Shown piece after piece: positions 23,701 to 37,300 of a stretch of DNA of 64,000 nt. Under the pieces are notes generated by a model. It was given only the letters and a program-made list of their open reading frames with translations. It searched no databases and was not told the DNA's origin. The DNA is taken from contig VZTG01010463.1 in assembly GCA_013397845.1 (NCBI GenBank), positions 219,819 to 283,818 of the forward strand, in the 5' to 3' direction. The stretch is from Melanocharis versteri. Lineage: Eukaryota > Chordata > Aves > Passeriformes > Melanocharitidae. Position 1 is the stretch's first letter. Each line of letters begins with the position of its first letter. A program made the translations under genes and the position numbers.

Positions 23701-26700
23701 AAGTGTTCTGCTTTCTAACTGCTGGAGAGTTACTTTGCTAGAAAGACTTGGCTGAAAGTATCTGATGAAGAAGGACAGTAACATAATTTGCACTTTTTAT
23801 GCAAATTTAGCTCTTGTTCTTTCTCACCCTCTCAAGTAATCCTTCCACTAAATGAAATAAAAAAACTAGAAACCTGCCACACGACAAATAAACAGCTTTT
23901 TCTTCTCAGAAAGATTGTTCCTAGGGATGACAGACAATGAGAAAAAATGTATGTATTAATTTATAGAATGAGGGCTCATCAAGTGACCTTAAAACCCTCA
24001 ATCTTGCAAAAGCATTCACACTAGTAAATTTATATAATGCCTTTTATGAAATGAGAAATTCATCTATTATACACACTAGAGATAACTGTAAGGCTCCAGA
24101 GACGTTAATGAGATAGGAATAAAGTCCTCCATGAAACTTTTACACAAGTATGTACGTCTTTGCAGATCTTCATCTTCTTCCTTAACATTTTCAACTAAAT
24201 CTTTAAGTGCTTTGTTTTTCTACAAGGGATATCTCTAGCTGAGCTTACATTTTGGGGGTTAGTAGAACATACAGAACATGACAGTCTAACCTGGAGGAAG
24301 AGAAGATTTTTATAGCATTTGCCTCAGTTGCAATAATACCATTTATGTCAGAATTTGTGCTGCAATCATGACGAAAATATCCCAGTGGATATAATTTGCA
24401 AACTCACTGTACATCTACAATCACAATTTTCAGAACGTTTTCTATGAAGTATCTCAGAAAATTTATCCCCCTCTAATCCTGCCATGCTTTACCCCATGAA
24501 CTTTTTTTCCATTCTTTTCTTCAGTAGTCCATAAAATTATGACAGTAGCTCTAATTTTTTGCAATTCAATTCTTGTTTGCATCCATTAAAGTTTAATATA
24601 TTTTAGCCATAGAAAATTAAGGAAAAAAAATCCTAATTTGTGCAAAATGTGAAGTGTCATAAAAGAGACTTGTTCTGGTAGGGATTCAGGAATGTATTTT
24701 TGACTTCTGTAAACTTAATTCTTATGGTGTGATAGAAAATACTTTCCCAGTTTACATATAAAAGGCAAGTGAAAACACAGCCTTGGAAATGGCAAATCAT
24801 TCCTTATTTCTAAGAACTACAGAAGCCAGGTCTGCTTTCAGATATGCAGGCACTATGTGTGTCTTGTAAAATCAGTGACTGTGCATGCATATGCAAATAT
24901 GACATAGGTTTTTGAGTCGGGGTTTGGTTTCATTTTATGCCTTTTTATATATTGAGTAGACAAAAGGCAATTTATAGAGCAAGAAATTAAATATCAGCTA
25001 TGCAGTAAGTCGTAGGTTAGAAAAATCACTGAATGAGAACATTCTCCCTGCAGTACCAACAGAGCTGTGTCCAGCAGTTAGAGGATTGCAAATTGAAGTA
25101 AAAATGTAAATGCACATGAAACACATACGCTTATTTTAACTGAGGTCAGAAATGGGTTCTGAATGGAGTTACAGAGAAAATGCACTTTAATAACGTAAAA
25201 TCTGAAATAGAAATTAATTGTGTTACAGAACCAAGAAAGGCAAATATATTTAGCCTTCCAGGCACGACAGGTCTCTTTTGATTTATTCAGAATTGCAGGA
25301 CAGTGTACTTGTTGGTAATGAAGATAAACACTCATTCCTCACATGTCAGGAGGACCCATCCAAGAAAATCCTTCTGTGTACAACTCTTACACTGCCAAAA
25401 TGGAAATGATGAGTGAAAGTGAAATTTTATTCTAAACACTGTAATTCTCTAGTACTTTGCCTAAAGAAGTTTAGATGAATTCTAAAATTGTCCATGTGTC
25501 ATAAAATTAACGACCAGAAAGATATGGGTGAGGATTTTTTAATTTCTTCAAACATCAGTTTTTTAAATTGATGTGGAAAAAATTACAAAGACACACAGCA
25601 CAAAAATACTAAGAAGTCCTATGGAACCTGGACCAGATTCTCTTTCTCAGTAGTGTTGTTTGGCAATCACAATTCTGTCTTACTGCTGCCAGGGCTTTGT
25701 AACCAAACTGAATGCTTTACAGAGGCAGAGGGCTTTCAACTTAGGCTGCCCTCTTCATCCAGTACAAGGCTTAGAGAGGGCTGGTGCAGTCTCCACAACT
25801 CACAGTTTTTTATGGCCTTATAGTCTCTCATGAAGCCCTTGTACTGCTTCAGCCTGTCTGGCCAAGTTACAAAAGACACAGATGGTACACATGGCTGCTG
25901 CTGCCACCTCTTGGATATTCAGACACTGGGAACACAAGATCTACAGGCTAACTCATAATATGCAGGGTATTGTGGGGTTGGTTTTGATTGGTTTTTGGAT
26001 TTGTTTGTTTCTTTCTTTTTTGTATTGCTATACAGACAGCAATTTTGTAGTTTCCTCGGTAGAGAAGACATATGATTTCAACAGTTTGCAGTTAGACTGT
26101 TTTCTTCAGTTTCATAGCTTTCAGGAAGCCATTTTCCAGTATTCCTTCACACAAAATTTTTATGGATTCAATTTATGAAATCAAGACTGTTCTTATAAGA
26201 CATTTCTGAACAGAATGTTGCATTTCCTATCTTGTTCTAGATGTATTTAAGCTTTTTCATCTTGTCTCCAATCTCATTTCGGTAAAGTGACAGCCTGAAA
26301 CAAAACTGTATGGGGAAGAAACACAGCGTTCTTTGCAGCTCCTTTCTTCTCTTAAACACCCATCACACAGCATCAAGGTGCAGAGTTGTCAGCGTACTTC
26401 TGGTTCTGGTGCTGATATTTCCTGGAAATTCTCCTAGCTCTATCACTGGAGACACAGCCTTTGTCCAACAGTAACTTTAACTAACAAGGCAAAGTTGAAG
26501 ATGAAAATGTCAAAGAAAATGGGTGAAAATTGAAAGTCATTTCTGCCATGGAATTTTTGTACGTTTGTTTCATTCTGACTGTAATTGCAATTGTGGAAAT
26601 TTTCTTTAACCTACTTCACGTACAGTCAGGACCTAATAAGCTGGGAGAAAGGAGAAAAATGGGCAGTGTCTGACAGAAATTCTTCCATGAAGTATATGCA

Positions 26701-29425
26701 CCAAGATGAACACTGTCTAATTATCAACTCACACAAAACTGTTTTTTGGTGTCTTAAGTAATTAATGAGGCAGTTAATTTTAAAAGTGGAAGAGCAATTT
26801 ATGTAGTGATCAAAATTTTCAAGACTCTGGACCACTATGTTTGAAAGCAAGGTCTGTAGAAGAGGCATACTGACTTCTTTAGGAAGAGGTGAACAATCAT
26901 ATTTATAAATGTTGAGAGGTTTGTTTTGTATATTACATGTTTTCTCATTGTGTGCCAATTGTTACTAGCAGAAGTTAAAGCATTATTCCTGAGTTATTTC
27001 TGTTTATACTCTTCCCTATGGTATCTTGGTTCAGTGTGCTTCTGCTCAGCTGATCTATGCACTTTAATATTGCCAGGATTGATCTCATCTTTGTTCATAG
27101 TATATAGAAGGTTGTTAGGCATGTTCACAAAATAAAACATACTTGAAATAAAGGTGAATCTATGTTTTATAGGATCGTTTAATCAGATGCAGCAACATTA
27201 GAAGAATGAATAACCCAGTGAAGGAATGAAATCAGAGACCACACAAAGCCTCACTGACTTCACTCATGGCGATGAGGAAGGTTAGAGAGTAGTTAAAAGT
27301 TGCCACCCATGATGAGAGCTTCAGATGTAGGATAGCGAGTGTAACATCTGCCAATTCTGCGATAGATTTTCAATGGGATTTCGTAACATTCAGGCATCTT
27401 TTGAAAGGATAAACAGCAGCCATGGAGAGAAATGTACTTCTGTAGTTTCATTTTCCTCTAAGTAGAATTTTATGGGTTTTTTCTGATCCCAAACATATTA
27501 CCATCCTAGATGCTGTTACTACTTTGGGTTTTTTTATTTCTTCTCCACATGGGCTGTACACTGGTTCTATTCATAAGCTTATGAAAACTAACTATCCATC
27601 TGTTAAGAGACGAGTGTTGAGGAAGACCTGGGACACCATTAAGGTTTGGGAACACATGCAGGGGGACCAAGGTAACTGTTGCCATGAACTTTAGAAGAAG
27701 ATAAACTACTAAAAGTTTTGGTTCACACTGTTGCCGGCTGAGTAGATTCTAAACTTCTTTTTTTATTTTTCCAGGATAGTTAGTGTAACTACAGACTAAA
27801 CACTCCAGACTAAAATGTAATCTGAATGCCCAGTATTTGTAGCTTTTTAGTTTATATTGAATATCCCATGCAAAGTATCTTCAGAGCAATCATAACTCCC
27901 AATAGCATGAACTGAAAATTCTTCTTTGAGTATCATGGATGATTCAGGCACAGAATAGAACTATACAAGCTCTAAGATTGAAAAAATGGAGATTTTACAG
28001 GTTTGAGCAAATAAGGGATAACATGATAGAGGGAGAATTCATCCTTTATCTAAGTCTTTAATCCAATGGCCACTCAGCAACACTGAATGCTGACACACCT
28101 CAGAATGATAAAATTGGTTATGTTTTTACGGAAAGTCATACCTCTGGGTAATATCAGCATGAGGAATTTTGTAAGAAAGATGCAGAGATTACAGATGTGT
28201 GTGGATAGCTTACATATTTGTCATCGGGTGATAAAGAACATTCAAGAAACCAAAGTTCTGCTTAGGTATGCTTACGGAGGTAAGCTATCCATTACCAGCT
28301 GTGGACAGAACAATAAAATCATTCTCTACAGATTTTTACTGTGCTTGAGCTCAACTCATGGATTAGGCCCCACAATCACTGGGCTCAGTGGCAAGAGTTA
28401 CCATTCAATGACTTCAGCAGCTGGGTTTTCAGTTGGTGTATTTAATAAAATAGAATAGATTTAGATTCAACAAATCTCTCTTTCTACTCTTGTCTCTCAG
28501 GATAGCACAGTCAGTCGTGCCTAAATTCAGAGAAACATTGATTAGATCAAATCAACGTAAGTGGGGAAAGGAAGAAAGAAAAGGAGCACAAGTATAATCT
28601 GGGGAGCTGGAAAGCTGATACTATTTTTAAATCTTATTAAAAAAATCTAAGGCGTATGTAAATTTGAGATAACACACCTCCCTGGTCCAAATGCCTCGAA
28701 GGATTTTACTTCAGTAATTCATATCTAATTCCATATTTATTAAGCTGGATAATGTATTTTCAATATTTAATACCAGAAATGCTTAAGTGTTTTCAAAGTA
28801 ATTTTAATTTTGGCCATCAAAAGAAAAGCCTTGATAAAAATCTCTTTATGTGTTTCCTGTTCTGTTTAGTGATAACTGAATCAGGTTTTCTTTTTTCCTT
28901 TCAGTGTTTCAGTACTTTTGGCCACCTGTCAGCCAACCAAAATTAAAAACAGAGGCTGATTAAATGGCTCTCTATGGTGCTGTTCAGGCAGCTTCATTAG
29001 TATTTCAGCTTATGGCCACTGAATGAGCCCCACTGCTGTAACTTCTGACAGTTTATGGAAGCCGATTTGGAGGCACAGGATGTGGGGTACGCAATTTTGC
29101 ACAGTTGCAAAGTTTTGATTGCATGAATTATACATGAACTCCATTACTGCCGATGCTCACTGGTGGTAACAGCACTCTGAAGGTGTAAAACAGCTTTTTC
29201 TCTGAAACAAGTAAAACCCAACCAACCAAATACAAGCCACATAAAGGAGGAAAATACAGAAGAAGAATAACAAAAAAACCCAAACATTCTTTATTTGTCT
29301 ATCCAATCACTAGATTGTATGAAAAATAGCTGAGAGCCTTCCAGCTCATTTTGCTGGTGTTCAGGTATGTTGAGAACTAAGGTGTCAGGAAGGAGAAAGG
29401 TGATGGAGAAATAAACCTTCAAGGT
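20791..29425. other. Long unique AT-rich stretch, no gene seen
   Basis: About 8.6 kb without an interspersed repeat I can name and without a credible exon. It contains a 16-bp inverted repeat CATCACC-TT-GGTGATG at 20995-21010. An octamer-like ATGCAAAT or TAAT motif occurs here and there, as expected by chance in AT-rich DNA. The absence of young repeats over this length would fit constrained intergenic sequence but does not show it. Confidence 0.45.
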
Positions 29426-29445
29426 TTATATATATATATATATAA
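29412..29445. repeat. Short (TA)n microsatellite with adjacent hairpin
   Basis: A (TA)n tract at about 29427-29445 is directly preceded by TAAACCTT-c-AAGGTTTA (29412-29428). That is a perfect 8-bp inverted repeat with a one-base spacer, running into the TA tract. Confidence 0.85.
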
Positions 29446-31743
29446 TAAACCTACAATAGCTGTAGATTATTGCACACATAAAGAATTTCTCCAGCATGAA
29501 TACAGCAAGCATCTCTGAAAGCTCCCAATGTCATTTTGCCAAAGATGTCTCCTCTTTTCACTAGTTGTCTGTCTGCTCTGTCAAATGTAACGCTTTATTA
29601 AAGCTTTGGGGCTTCTTTTTCTTTTTTTTCCTTTTCCTTCTCTCTGTGTGCCTTTTCAGGAGACAGGAAAGTAGTTTAAAAAATCAAAAATATGAGAGAG
29701 AGAGCAAAACTAGCTCTAATTTCCAGTATTCTTGCTTTACTCAGATGACTTACTACCTCCTTGCTATTTTTTCATTTTGTACTAAAAGGAAAATCATCTT
29801 AGTGAAGATTTGGTATTAGTTGTTACAAAAACACTGCTTGGTGCAGTACTATACAAACGCCTTCAACCCTTCCCCTTGCAGCACCTGAACAAATTAATTT
29901 ATCTGTGTCAGAGTGTTCAGTAGCGTACCAAAAGTGTACACCAACACTTACACAGATGGTCCCATTGGCATCAGTGGGAATAATGTACCCAGGAAAACTA
30001 AGGAAGAGTAGAACCTCTAAGCACCAATGTAGAAAATAAGCCAAACTGATCCGGCAGCGCAAGCTCTATCAGTTTCACACAGAGAGGATGTGTTTCCTCT
30101 TCTTCTAGCACTGGCCTGAAAAAGTAAAGTTGCATATGCCATCCCATGGATTGTACTTATACTTGCTTCCACTGTAAATTACGGCAGTTTCCTCTTTCAA
30201 GGATTCTTAGTACTCATTCCACATGCCTGACATGCCCTTTCTGTCTGAGGCTAGATGTAGAGCACTGCTCATGACTATTCATTGAAATGTCTTGGCAAGA
30301 CATTCACAGCCTTAATATGTCAAAAAACAAATGTTCATGGGGTAATACTTGTACCTTGAAGTACTTATGTTAAGAAAAAAGACATTGGCAAATTACTGTA
30401 AGGCAAACTGCCTAACCCCTCAAACCCTTTTTTCTGGATTCTTAAAAACACAGAGTATTGGCTTTCTCGGCATGTTCAAAATTTCTTTTCAGGTGCCATG
30501 TGAGACCAATTTCACACCTTTTCAACTAAAGGTTCTTCTGTAGTGTAATCCATGTACCTAATTTCAGTTATGAAACTCCTGAATTAATTCAGCTGTAGAT
30601 TTTCATGGAGAAGCATATTCATCTCTGTTGCAATTGCTTTCCACAGGTGACTCTGAGACACCATGTACTTCTCAGTACATGATGCTGTGCTGTACCAATG
30701 TCACCAATACCAGACTTTTGCACTATCACATTATCAGGCAGTACTGACCCGATCTACATCAGACACAGGCACACAATCACATTTCTTAGCCAGAATATAT
30801 GATGACTATCCCTCAGAGTATTTTGTCTTCCTGATTTTATACGTACTTTACATAACCAGCACTTGTCAGAAAACCCACAAATATTTTTTGAGGAAAGCTG
30901 AAAAAGAAGTGCAAGCTTGTCGCACCCTGCAACAGAATGTCTCTGTAGCACTTCTGAACCCATGCTAAGAGACCTACATTAATATTTGCCATTTACTGTA
31001 TTACTGAACCATGGTCTGAGCAGACCCATAAGCAGCAACTTATATAAGAAAATTTGCAAAAGTTGTGCCAAGAAGAAACTTTCTCTTTGAGAAAAACCAA
31101 CCTCTCTGTGTTTTTTCACACTAGGAATGGAATTCTATCATTCTTACTCCTGATGTTTTCCCTACCTATTCAACAGTAAACCTATCAATATATTTTTATC
31201 CACTTTAATATGAGACTAAAGTTCTGTGAGAAATTAGATGCAACCATAAACAAACTGGCTCTGTCTGAAGCAACAGTGTCTCCTTAACTACAAGGTATGA
31301 TTTTGAGCAGGTAATGACAAAAATACCAAAGCAAAGTCCTGTTTCTGCAGTGAATATGCATATTTGGAGGCTAACAGCATAGTTTATGTGGTGACAACCC
31401 ACCTCCCTACCCTTCTGCAAAGTAATTCTGCAAATGTTGTTCATAATACAGTGTCAACTATAATGAGATCAATCATAACTAACCTATTCAATATGACTGC
31501 ATTTTATAAGCAAGCATATTCCTCCAGGAAATCTGACCAGAATCAGCTGTTCACTTCCCGGGGGCATTGATGTTGATCTCTCTTTGCTTTCCTTCTCTTT
31601 CCTTCCTCCCTCTACTCTTTTATCCTTTATATGGCCAAATTCTATTTTAAGCCCTTCAGGGCAAACAATCTCTATCAAAACTTGTCTCTGCTGCAAACAT
31701 ACTTACAGGGAAGCAGAGTGTATGATATCCCTCTGCCTTGAGT
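29446..31743. other. Unique sequence, no gene seen
   Basis: No repeat family or exon recognised. It contains a small perfect hairpin CATGTACT-TCTC-AGTACATG at 30662-30681. The 101-codon open stretch at 30663-30968 shows no known domain. Confidence 0.45.
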
Positions 31744-31960
31744 TTGCGCAGCAAGCTTTTGTTGCAGGGGAGCTGCAGGGGTGGCTTCTGTGACAAGCTG
31801 GAGAAGCTTCTCCCATGTCCTACAGAACTAATTCCAGCCAGCTCCAAGACTGACCCACCACAGGACAAGGTGAAGACAATCAGTGACAGGGGTAGTCATA
31901 ATAAAAGATTTTGGAAGTGTATAGGGGAATAAAAGATTTAAGAAGTGTATAGGGGAGGGG
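31744..31960 (+). mobile_element. ERVL-type avian LTR fragment, copy B, sense
   Basis: The stretch gcagcaagcttttgttgcag, then gggagctgcaggggtggctt, and the following GTCCTACAGAACTAATTCCAGCC and CAAGACTGACCCACCAC segments match the upstream half of the avian ERVL-type LTR. They are related to copy A near 20330. The downstream direct-repeat region seen in copy A is missing. Near its right end there is a 28-bp tandem duplication (31900-31927 and 31928-31955, two differences) over an aataaaagattt core. No target duplication was found. Confidence 0.7.
31900..31955 (+). repeat. Two-copy 28-bp tandem duplication
   Basis: Bases 31900-31927 and 31928-31955 are adjacent copies that differ only at two neighbouring positions (ttgg against taag). 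The repeat lies at the truncated end of the ERVL-type LTR fragment. Confidence 0.9.
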
Positions 31961-32869
31961 AATCTGGGCTATAGACTCTGCAGCCAGAGAGAAGAAAGGG
32001 TATTCATTGCAAGTTTGGTTTCAAATATATTTGATACATGAGCATGAAATCTGCAATTCCTCTCCCTCTCTGATAGTAAGAATATTCCCTCCTCAGAAGC
32101 CCAGGTTGACAAGAGACTTTGACACCCAGTGATCTGGAGACCTGAGACGTAAAGCTTCCTCTGTTTCTTAGCAATGCAAGGCATCCATACCTTTACCTGG
32201 ATCGCGCTGATATGGACCATGCTGCACCATCTAACTGGTTGCATTGTGAACTTCTGGGTGTTGGGGTTTTTTTGCAATGTGTAGAAACACTCATTAAAAA
32301 TGAGATCACTGACCTAAGATTACAGGCAGTTAATATTTTCAGTAAAAATGAGTGTAAATATAAAGTATGATGTAAGGATAAGAGAAGGAGGCCAGTAAAA
32401 GTGGATGAATCAGAGAATCAAACCAATGTGTTGAGCCTATAAATCTCACTAAACAGAAAATCTGCAATTATTGCAAGGGTGACCTTAGCTCAGAGAAATA
32501 GGAATATCTCTAGCAAGCACAAAGCAAAGACATGACCATTTCATGGAATTATGAAGAGGCAGATATATATTTTTCCACATATTTTGTTTTGAAATAGGGA
32601 TATGAAACCTTTTTTTTTATTTCAGGGGGGCTTAATGTCCGTTGCTAGACCACAACACTTCTGTTATCTGCTTTCTATAGGTATTTCTAATTATAAACAT
32701 TATATACATGCAACATAAAAAAAAATTATTTTAGTTTAACTGTGAGGAAACCAATGCTAGTTTTCCATTGCCAGGAGTCATAGTCTTAGCACCTGCTATG
32801 ACTTTCATGGGACTCTATTTAATCAATGGCAGTTCAGCAGGACTCCCAAGTCCTTGCCTCAGAGATACT
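31961..32869. other. Unique sequence, no gene seen
   Basis: Non-coding, no repeat named. A 102-codon minus-strand open stretch (31969-32277) has no recognised domain. Confidence 0.45.
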
Positions 32870-34330
32870 TACCCAGTCAGTAAGTAAGAGTAATTTACCC
32901 ACACTGTACTCCTGTAGAGGTTAGTCCATCCCTGGTGAATGAATTTAATAAGGTTCCTGTTAGCCCTTGCCTTCAGCCTGTATAAGTGTCTGAATAGCAG
33001 ACCCGCCTTCAAAAATACAGGTTGGTCTTTCAACATTGGTCTTCTAACTCAACAAAAGAGTGCATTTCTTTGCCTGCTCCAGGTCACTGGTAAGATGTTA
33101 AACAAGACTAACAGGTCCCAGGAAAGAATTCTGAGGAATTACACTTGTAACTTGCTGCCAGGGAGGTTGAAAACTCTTAACTACTGCCTCCTGAGTCACT
33201 CAATCCTGAACATTTTTCACTCATTTTGTAATAGATTGATCTATGTTATCGTGTCCAAACCCATTGACAAGGATGTTAAAAGAGACTATGTTGAAAACCT
33301 CACTAAAGTCAAAATACTTTCCCTAACTGTGACTAAGGGAAAGTCAACATTCCCCTTTTTCTCTATATCCAGTAGTTCTATCCTGCAAGGATAAAGACTA
33401 TAAGACTCAAATTGCTATATGTCAGTCCGGGTTAGTTTTTAAAGTCAGTTTCTTCATGCATGCCAAAATTCCTTCCAAGAAGAGTTGCTCTGTAATTTTC
33501 ACAGCAACTGAAGTGAGGCGGACAAGCTCATAGTTTTTTCAATTTTCCTGAGACTGCTTGAAGATAGTTAAAGTATTTGTCTCCTACTGCTGCTCTTCCA
33601 GTGCACTTGTGTTCAATGTGTTCTTATGAATTATTGTGAATCAAACTCTCTTAAAAAATCCCTTACTCCAAATCTTACATGCTGCTGGTTGGTTTTCTCC
33701 TTCTGCAACCTTGCCTCTAAACAGAGAGGCCCAGGAGACCTTGTTGGTGAAAATCAATGAAGGCATTGAGTACCTCATCCTCATCTCATATTCACTGTCA
33801 CTGCATCGCTCACCTCCTTCAGCAGTGGGTCAGCTTTTTCATTCCTGGTTTATTTACTGTCAGTGCAGTCACAAAAGCTCTCCTTTTAACCCTGGACATC
33901 TCTTGCCGATTTCAACTCTACTCAAGCTTTTACTTTTCCATCATCATTCCTGCATGACTAGGCAATGTTTCTGTATTCCTCCACTATACCCTTTCCTTGC
34001 TTCTACTTGCTGTATATATTTTTTTGGTTTGGTTTGGGGTTTTTTTTTGTTTTGGTTAATCATGAGTATACCTGTTTATTCATGTAAGTCTGCTTGTTTC
34101 CCAGAACACATCATTCCCGTGCTTGGAGGAAGTTTGTTCTCAAAGATCTGACAGTACTCTTAAACTTTTCTGCCCTTCAGAGCTGCATCTCACAGGATCC
34201 TTTCTAGCACTTCTAAATAAGTCAAAGTCTGTTCTAGTGAAGTTCAGGGTCTGTGCTCTGTTTCTTACCTTCCTCACTTCCCTCAAGATTTTGAACTTCC
34301 CTGTGTCATATACATTATATTGCCACAAAC
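32870..34330 (-). mobile_element. Long degraded CR1 LINE fragment, antisense, endonuclease-RT linker to RT
   Basis: The plus strand follows the reverse complement of CR1 ORF2 in order. TCACTGGTAAGATGTTAAAC at 33084-33103 and GGTCCCAGGAAAGAATTCTGA near 33115-33135 correspond to the region after RT motif A-B. The motif A segment at about 33281-33318 reads KYFDFSEVFNIV on the minus strand, which keeps the aspartate. The GGTGAAAATCAATGAAGGCA and TTGAGTACCTCATCCTCATC pieces at 33746-33786 correspond to the linker before the RT. TCAAAGTCTGTTCTAGTGAA then GTTCAGGGTC at 34222-34251 corresponds to a still more upstream part. Many stops and indels show this is an old, dead copy. The plus-strand open stretches of 151, 171 and 100 codons here are antisense shadows of this element. 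Confidence 0.75.
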
Positions 34331-37300
34331 TAGGAGAGGATTTCAGAGCAGAGCACTACACGCAGAACTTGCTGCAAAACACTCAGTTTTATACTTATTT
34401 TGAGAAAATATTAGACAAAGGTTAGTAAAGTAGGTGAAGAATTGAAGCCATTAACTTTGGTATAAGGAAATTTTTGTTACTGGGATTCTTTTGCCCAGAG
34501 TAGCTAAAGCAAGAATTCAAGGATCATTATATAAGCCTTAAGTGTTGAAAAGATGACACAATCGTGAAACCACAGCATGTTCCCTTCTTCATAATGTTCT
34601 TTTAATCATTGCTCACATCTTGTGCTTAAATGTCATCTTGTCTGTTAATCTAAAATTTATTAAGAATATTCAGGTCCTCTAATCATCTCTTCTTACGAAG
34701 ATTATTGAACTTAACCTTAGAGGATGTTCCTCCCTGGGAAGCATGGATCACAGATACATAATAGCATCAACAAATTATATATGAAAGGTGGATATGAGAT
34801 CATTGGGAGTGTCAATATTGACTTTTCTCCAGGCTGTAATGGATGAGTCATACCTGATCTAATGATTTTTTATTGTAATTCTAACCACCACATTAGTAAG
34901 AGGTGGAAAAATTAAAATGCTAGACAGATGTAACCTTTACTGATAAAATATATGTATTATTAACTTCATTACATGCAGTTTTCTTCAAAGGTCCTTGGAA
35001 GCTGCTAATAATGTTGAAAGAAGTGATGGATAACAACCCATAACATTTTCTCTCTGAATTTTCTCAAAGACATAGAAAAAATTCCATAGGATTAATTCAA
35101 ATTACTAACAAGCATTATTTTACTATTAGGTCTTTTTTCTGCCTCAGCTGTTTTCTTTCCTTTTCTACAGGAAACATCTGTATGTTCTCAGCTGCATAAT
35201 TTTTAATTTGCTGGATGCCTTTTATTATTAATTTTATTATTAATATCTATTAATTTGGGGGGTGGTCTTGTCTGTATTTTTTCAGAATGGTTTCGCTCAA
35301 TCAGTGTTACTTCTCCCACACGACATAGTCATCACATCCCTTGAAAGAACATATAATAGTCATCTTTCTATCCATGAGCCAGAAATTGATCGTTTTCAGC
35401 TAGATTATTTTGACTACATGAAGCTCTATTAACTCTGATAGGGTTCTACAGAGACCCAGCAATCTAGCCATACTCTAGCAGTTCCTGAACTGAAGTTTCT
35501 TTCCATTTCTAACTAACCTTTATTTCAGTTTTCTTTTGCTGAAAATCAGGAATGAAAATTTCTTTTTTTCCTCTGCTTTTTTCCACAGTTCTTACTGTAA
35601 AGTTAGACCCCTACCTCAAAATATATATGTGCTGTGTGTTTACACATGTACATTTTTTTTTTCCTAATAGCCTTTTTTCTCACTTCATTAATTTACTTCT
35701 GTATTTTGTCTAATGAGTTGCCCAAATTTATTGCTCTTTGGCATAGTCCAAGTTCCGAAGGAGGACAAATTTACCAAAGTTAAAATTACTGTAAAAGATA
35801 AAACCACAAGTATATGAGTAAAACATTAATGATATAATACAGTCTTTCTGGAAAGCATTAATAAATAACTTCAATTAAATTTTAAATTTTTATTCTCACA
35901 AACAAGCAAAAAACTTCCAACATCTAGGGTAGGCACCTGCACGTCATCTCAGTTCCTAGACTCCTGTTAAAGGCAATGGAACTCTAACATGCAAAGTCTG
36001 AAGGACTCTATAGGGCAAATCATTTGTACCACATTAAATTCAGTCAGATTTGGAAATTCCTGCCAGTGGAAAGCAAATGTCTCTAACAGCAAACACTTAG
36101 AACATTTCCTGCCATTAATTTGGCTTAACCTTGGACCACTCACGGGATGGTCTAGCTATTAAAATGGTACAGGTCCCATTACAGTAGACAATTTGTAGTT
36201 TAAAACACAGGACACTTAACTGGCATGGACACATGACGGTCTCTTCCAGGTGACCTCAGTGCCTAGAATCTGTCTAGGCAGGCCTAATTACCTAGTATGA
36301 GTGGAGCTCTAGGAGCTGCTTGTGAGAACACGAGCTTTGAATGTATTGGCAAATTCCCTAGTGGTTATAATCCAATCTTAGATGTCTACTCCATGCACAG
36401 TTTCTTCCATGTAGGCCCTTCAGTTTAAGTGTCTTACATCTGAAGAGCTTTAGTTCTCCTTTATGCTCAAGTCTGTATAACATTTTAAAGAGGTACGTGT
36501 ACAAGGAATGCAAGCTGACCCAGACTTTCTCTTTGATATCTTATGAAAAATGTAATATGCAGGTACACTCCTTTTCATGCACAGCCATGATCAGATGGTT
36601 GGCTGCTTGATCAGGTAATTATGTACATAAGAGTCCTACATGCTTGAAAAGTGAATTCTTAAATCAGCCACATTATGTTGATTTATTCTTGGAAACTTCA
36701 ATGACAGACTGCTCTACTTCCAAATGACTATGAATTTTTTACTTCCCATATATTTACATCCCAGCTGTTAAATGACAGAATTCAACATTCATTACTAACC
36801 TGTTATCTTTCATTGGTGAAGTATGGTACTCATATCCTAGCAAACTTATCAGAAAAATCTTATTTATCTTCTGAATAAATGTCCAGCCTGTCTCTCTCTT
36901 CCCCATTTGCTCTAGTGAGAATAAGATACAAGTCCACAAGAACAAGCTTTGCTTTCCAGTAAACATTGCAAGAGTATTTAGATCAGCTCTTCAAACTTTT
37001 TGAAACTTAGCGAACAAAGCTTAGTTACACCCAAAAAGTTATTGGCTGTGTTCAAGACTCTCAGATTGTAAAAGCTGCACATTATTAATCACCCTGAAAT
37101 TCAGCAATAAGAAGGTAGTGAACCATTCTTATCATCAGTTATGAACAGTGTTTATGTGCTGTCTAATTATGAGATATAATAACATTACTATGTAAATCAA
37201 AAGTCCATAATACTAATGAAAAATCCCCAAACTTATGAATAATAACTAGAAATTTAATTAATAATAGAATGTACCTATTAATATTATTCACATTTATGTA

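Noticed and set aside
28087..28458. 123-codon plus-strand open reading frame as a possible gene
   Set aside because: I recognise no domain, and there is no convincing promoter, splice or repeat context. Chance length at this window size.
33636..34151. 171-codon plus-strand open reading frame
   Set aside because: It lies antisense within a degraded CR1 reverse-transcriptase/linker region, and the predicted peptide has no known domain.
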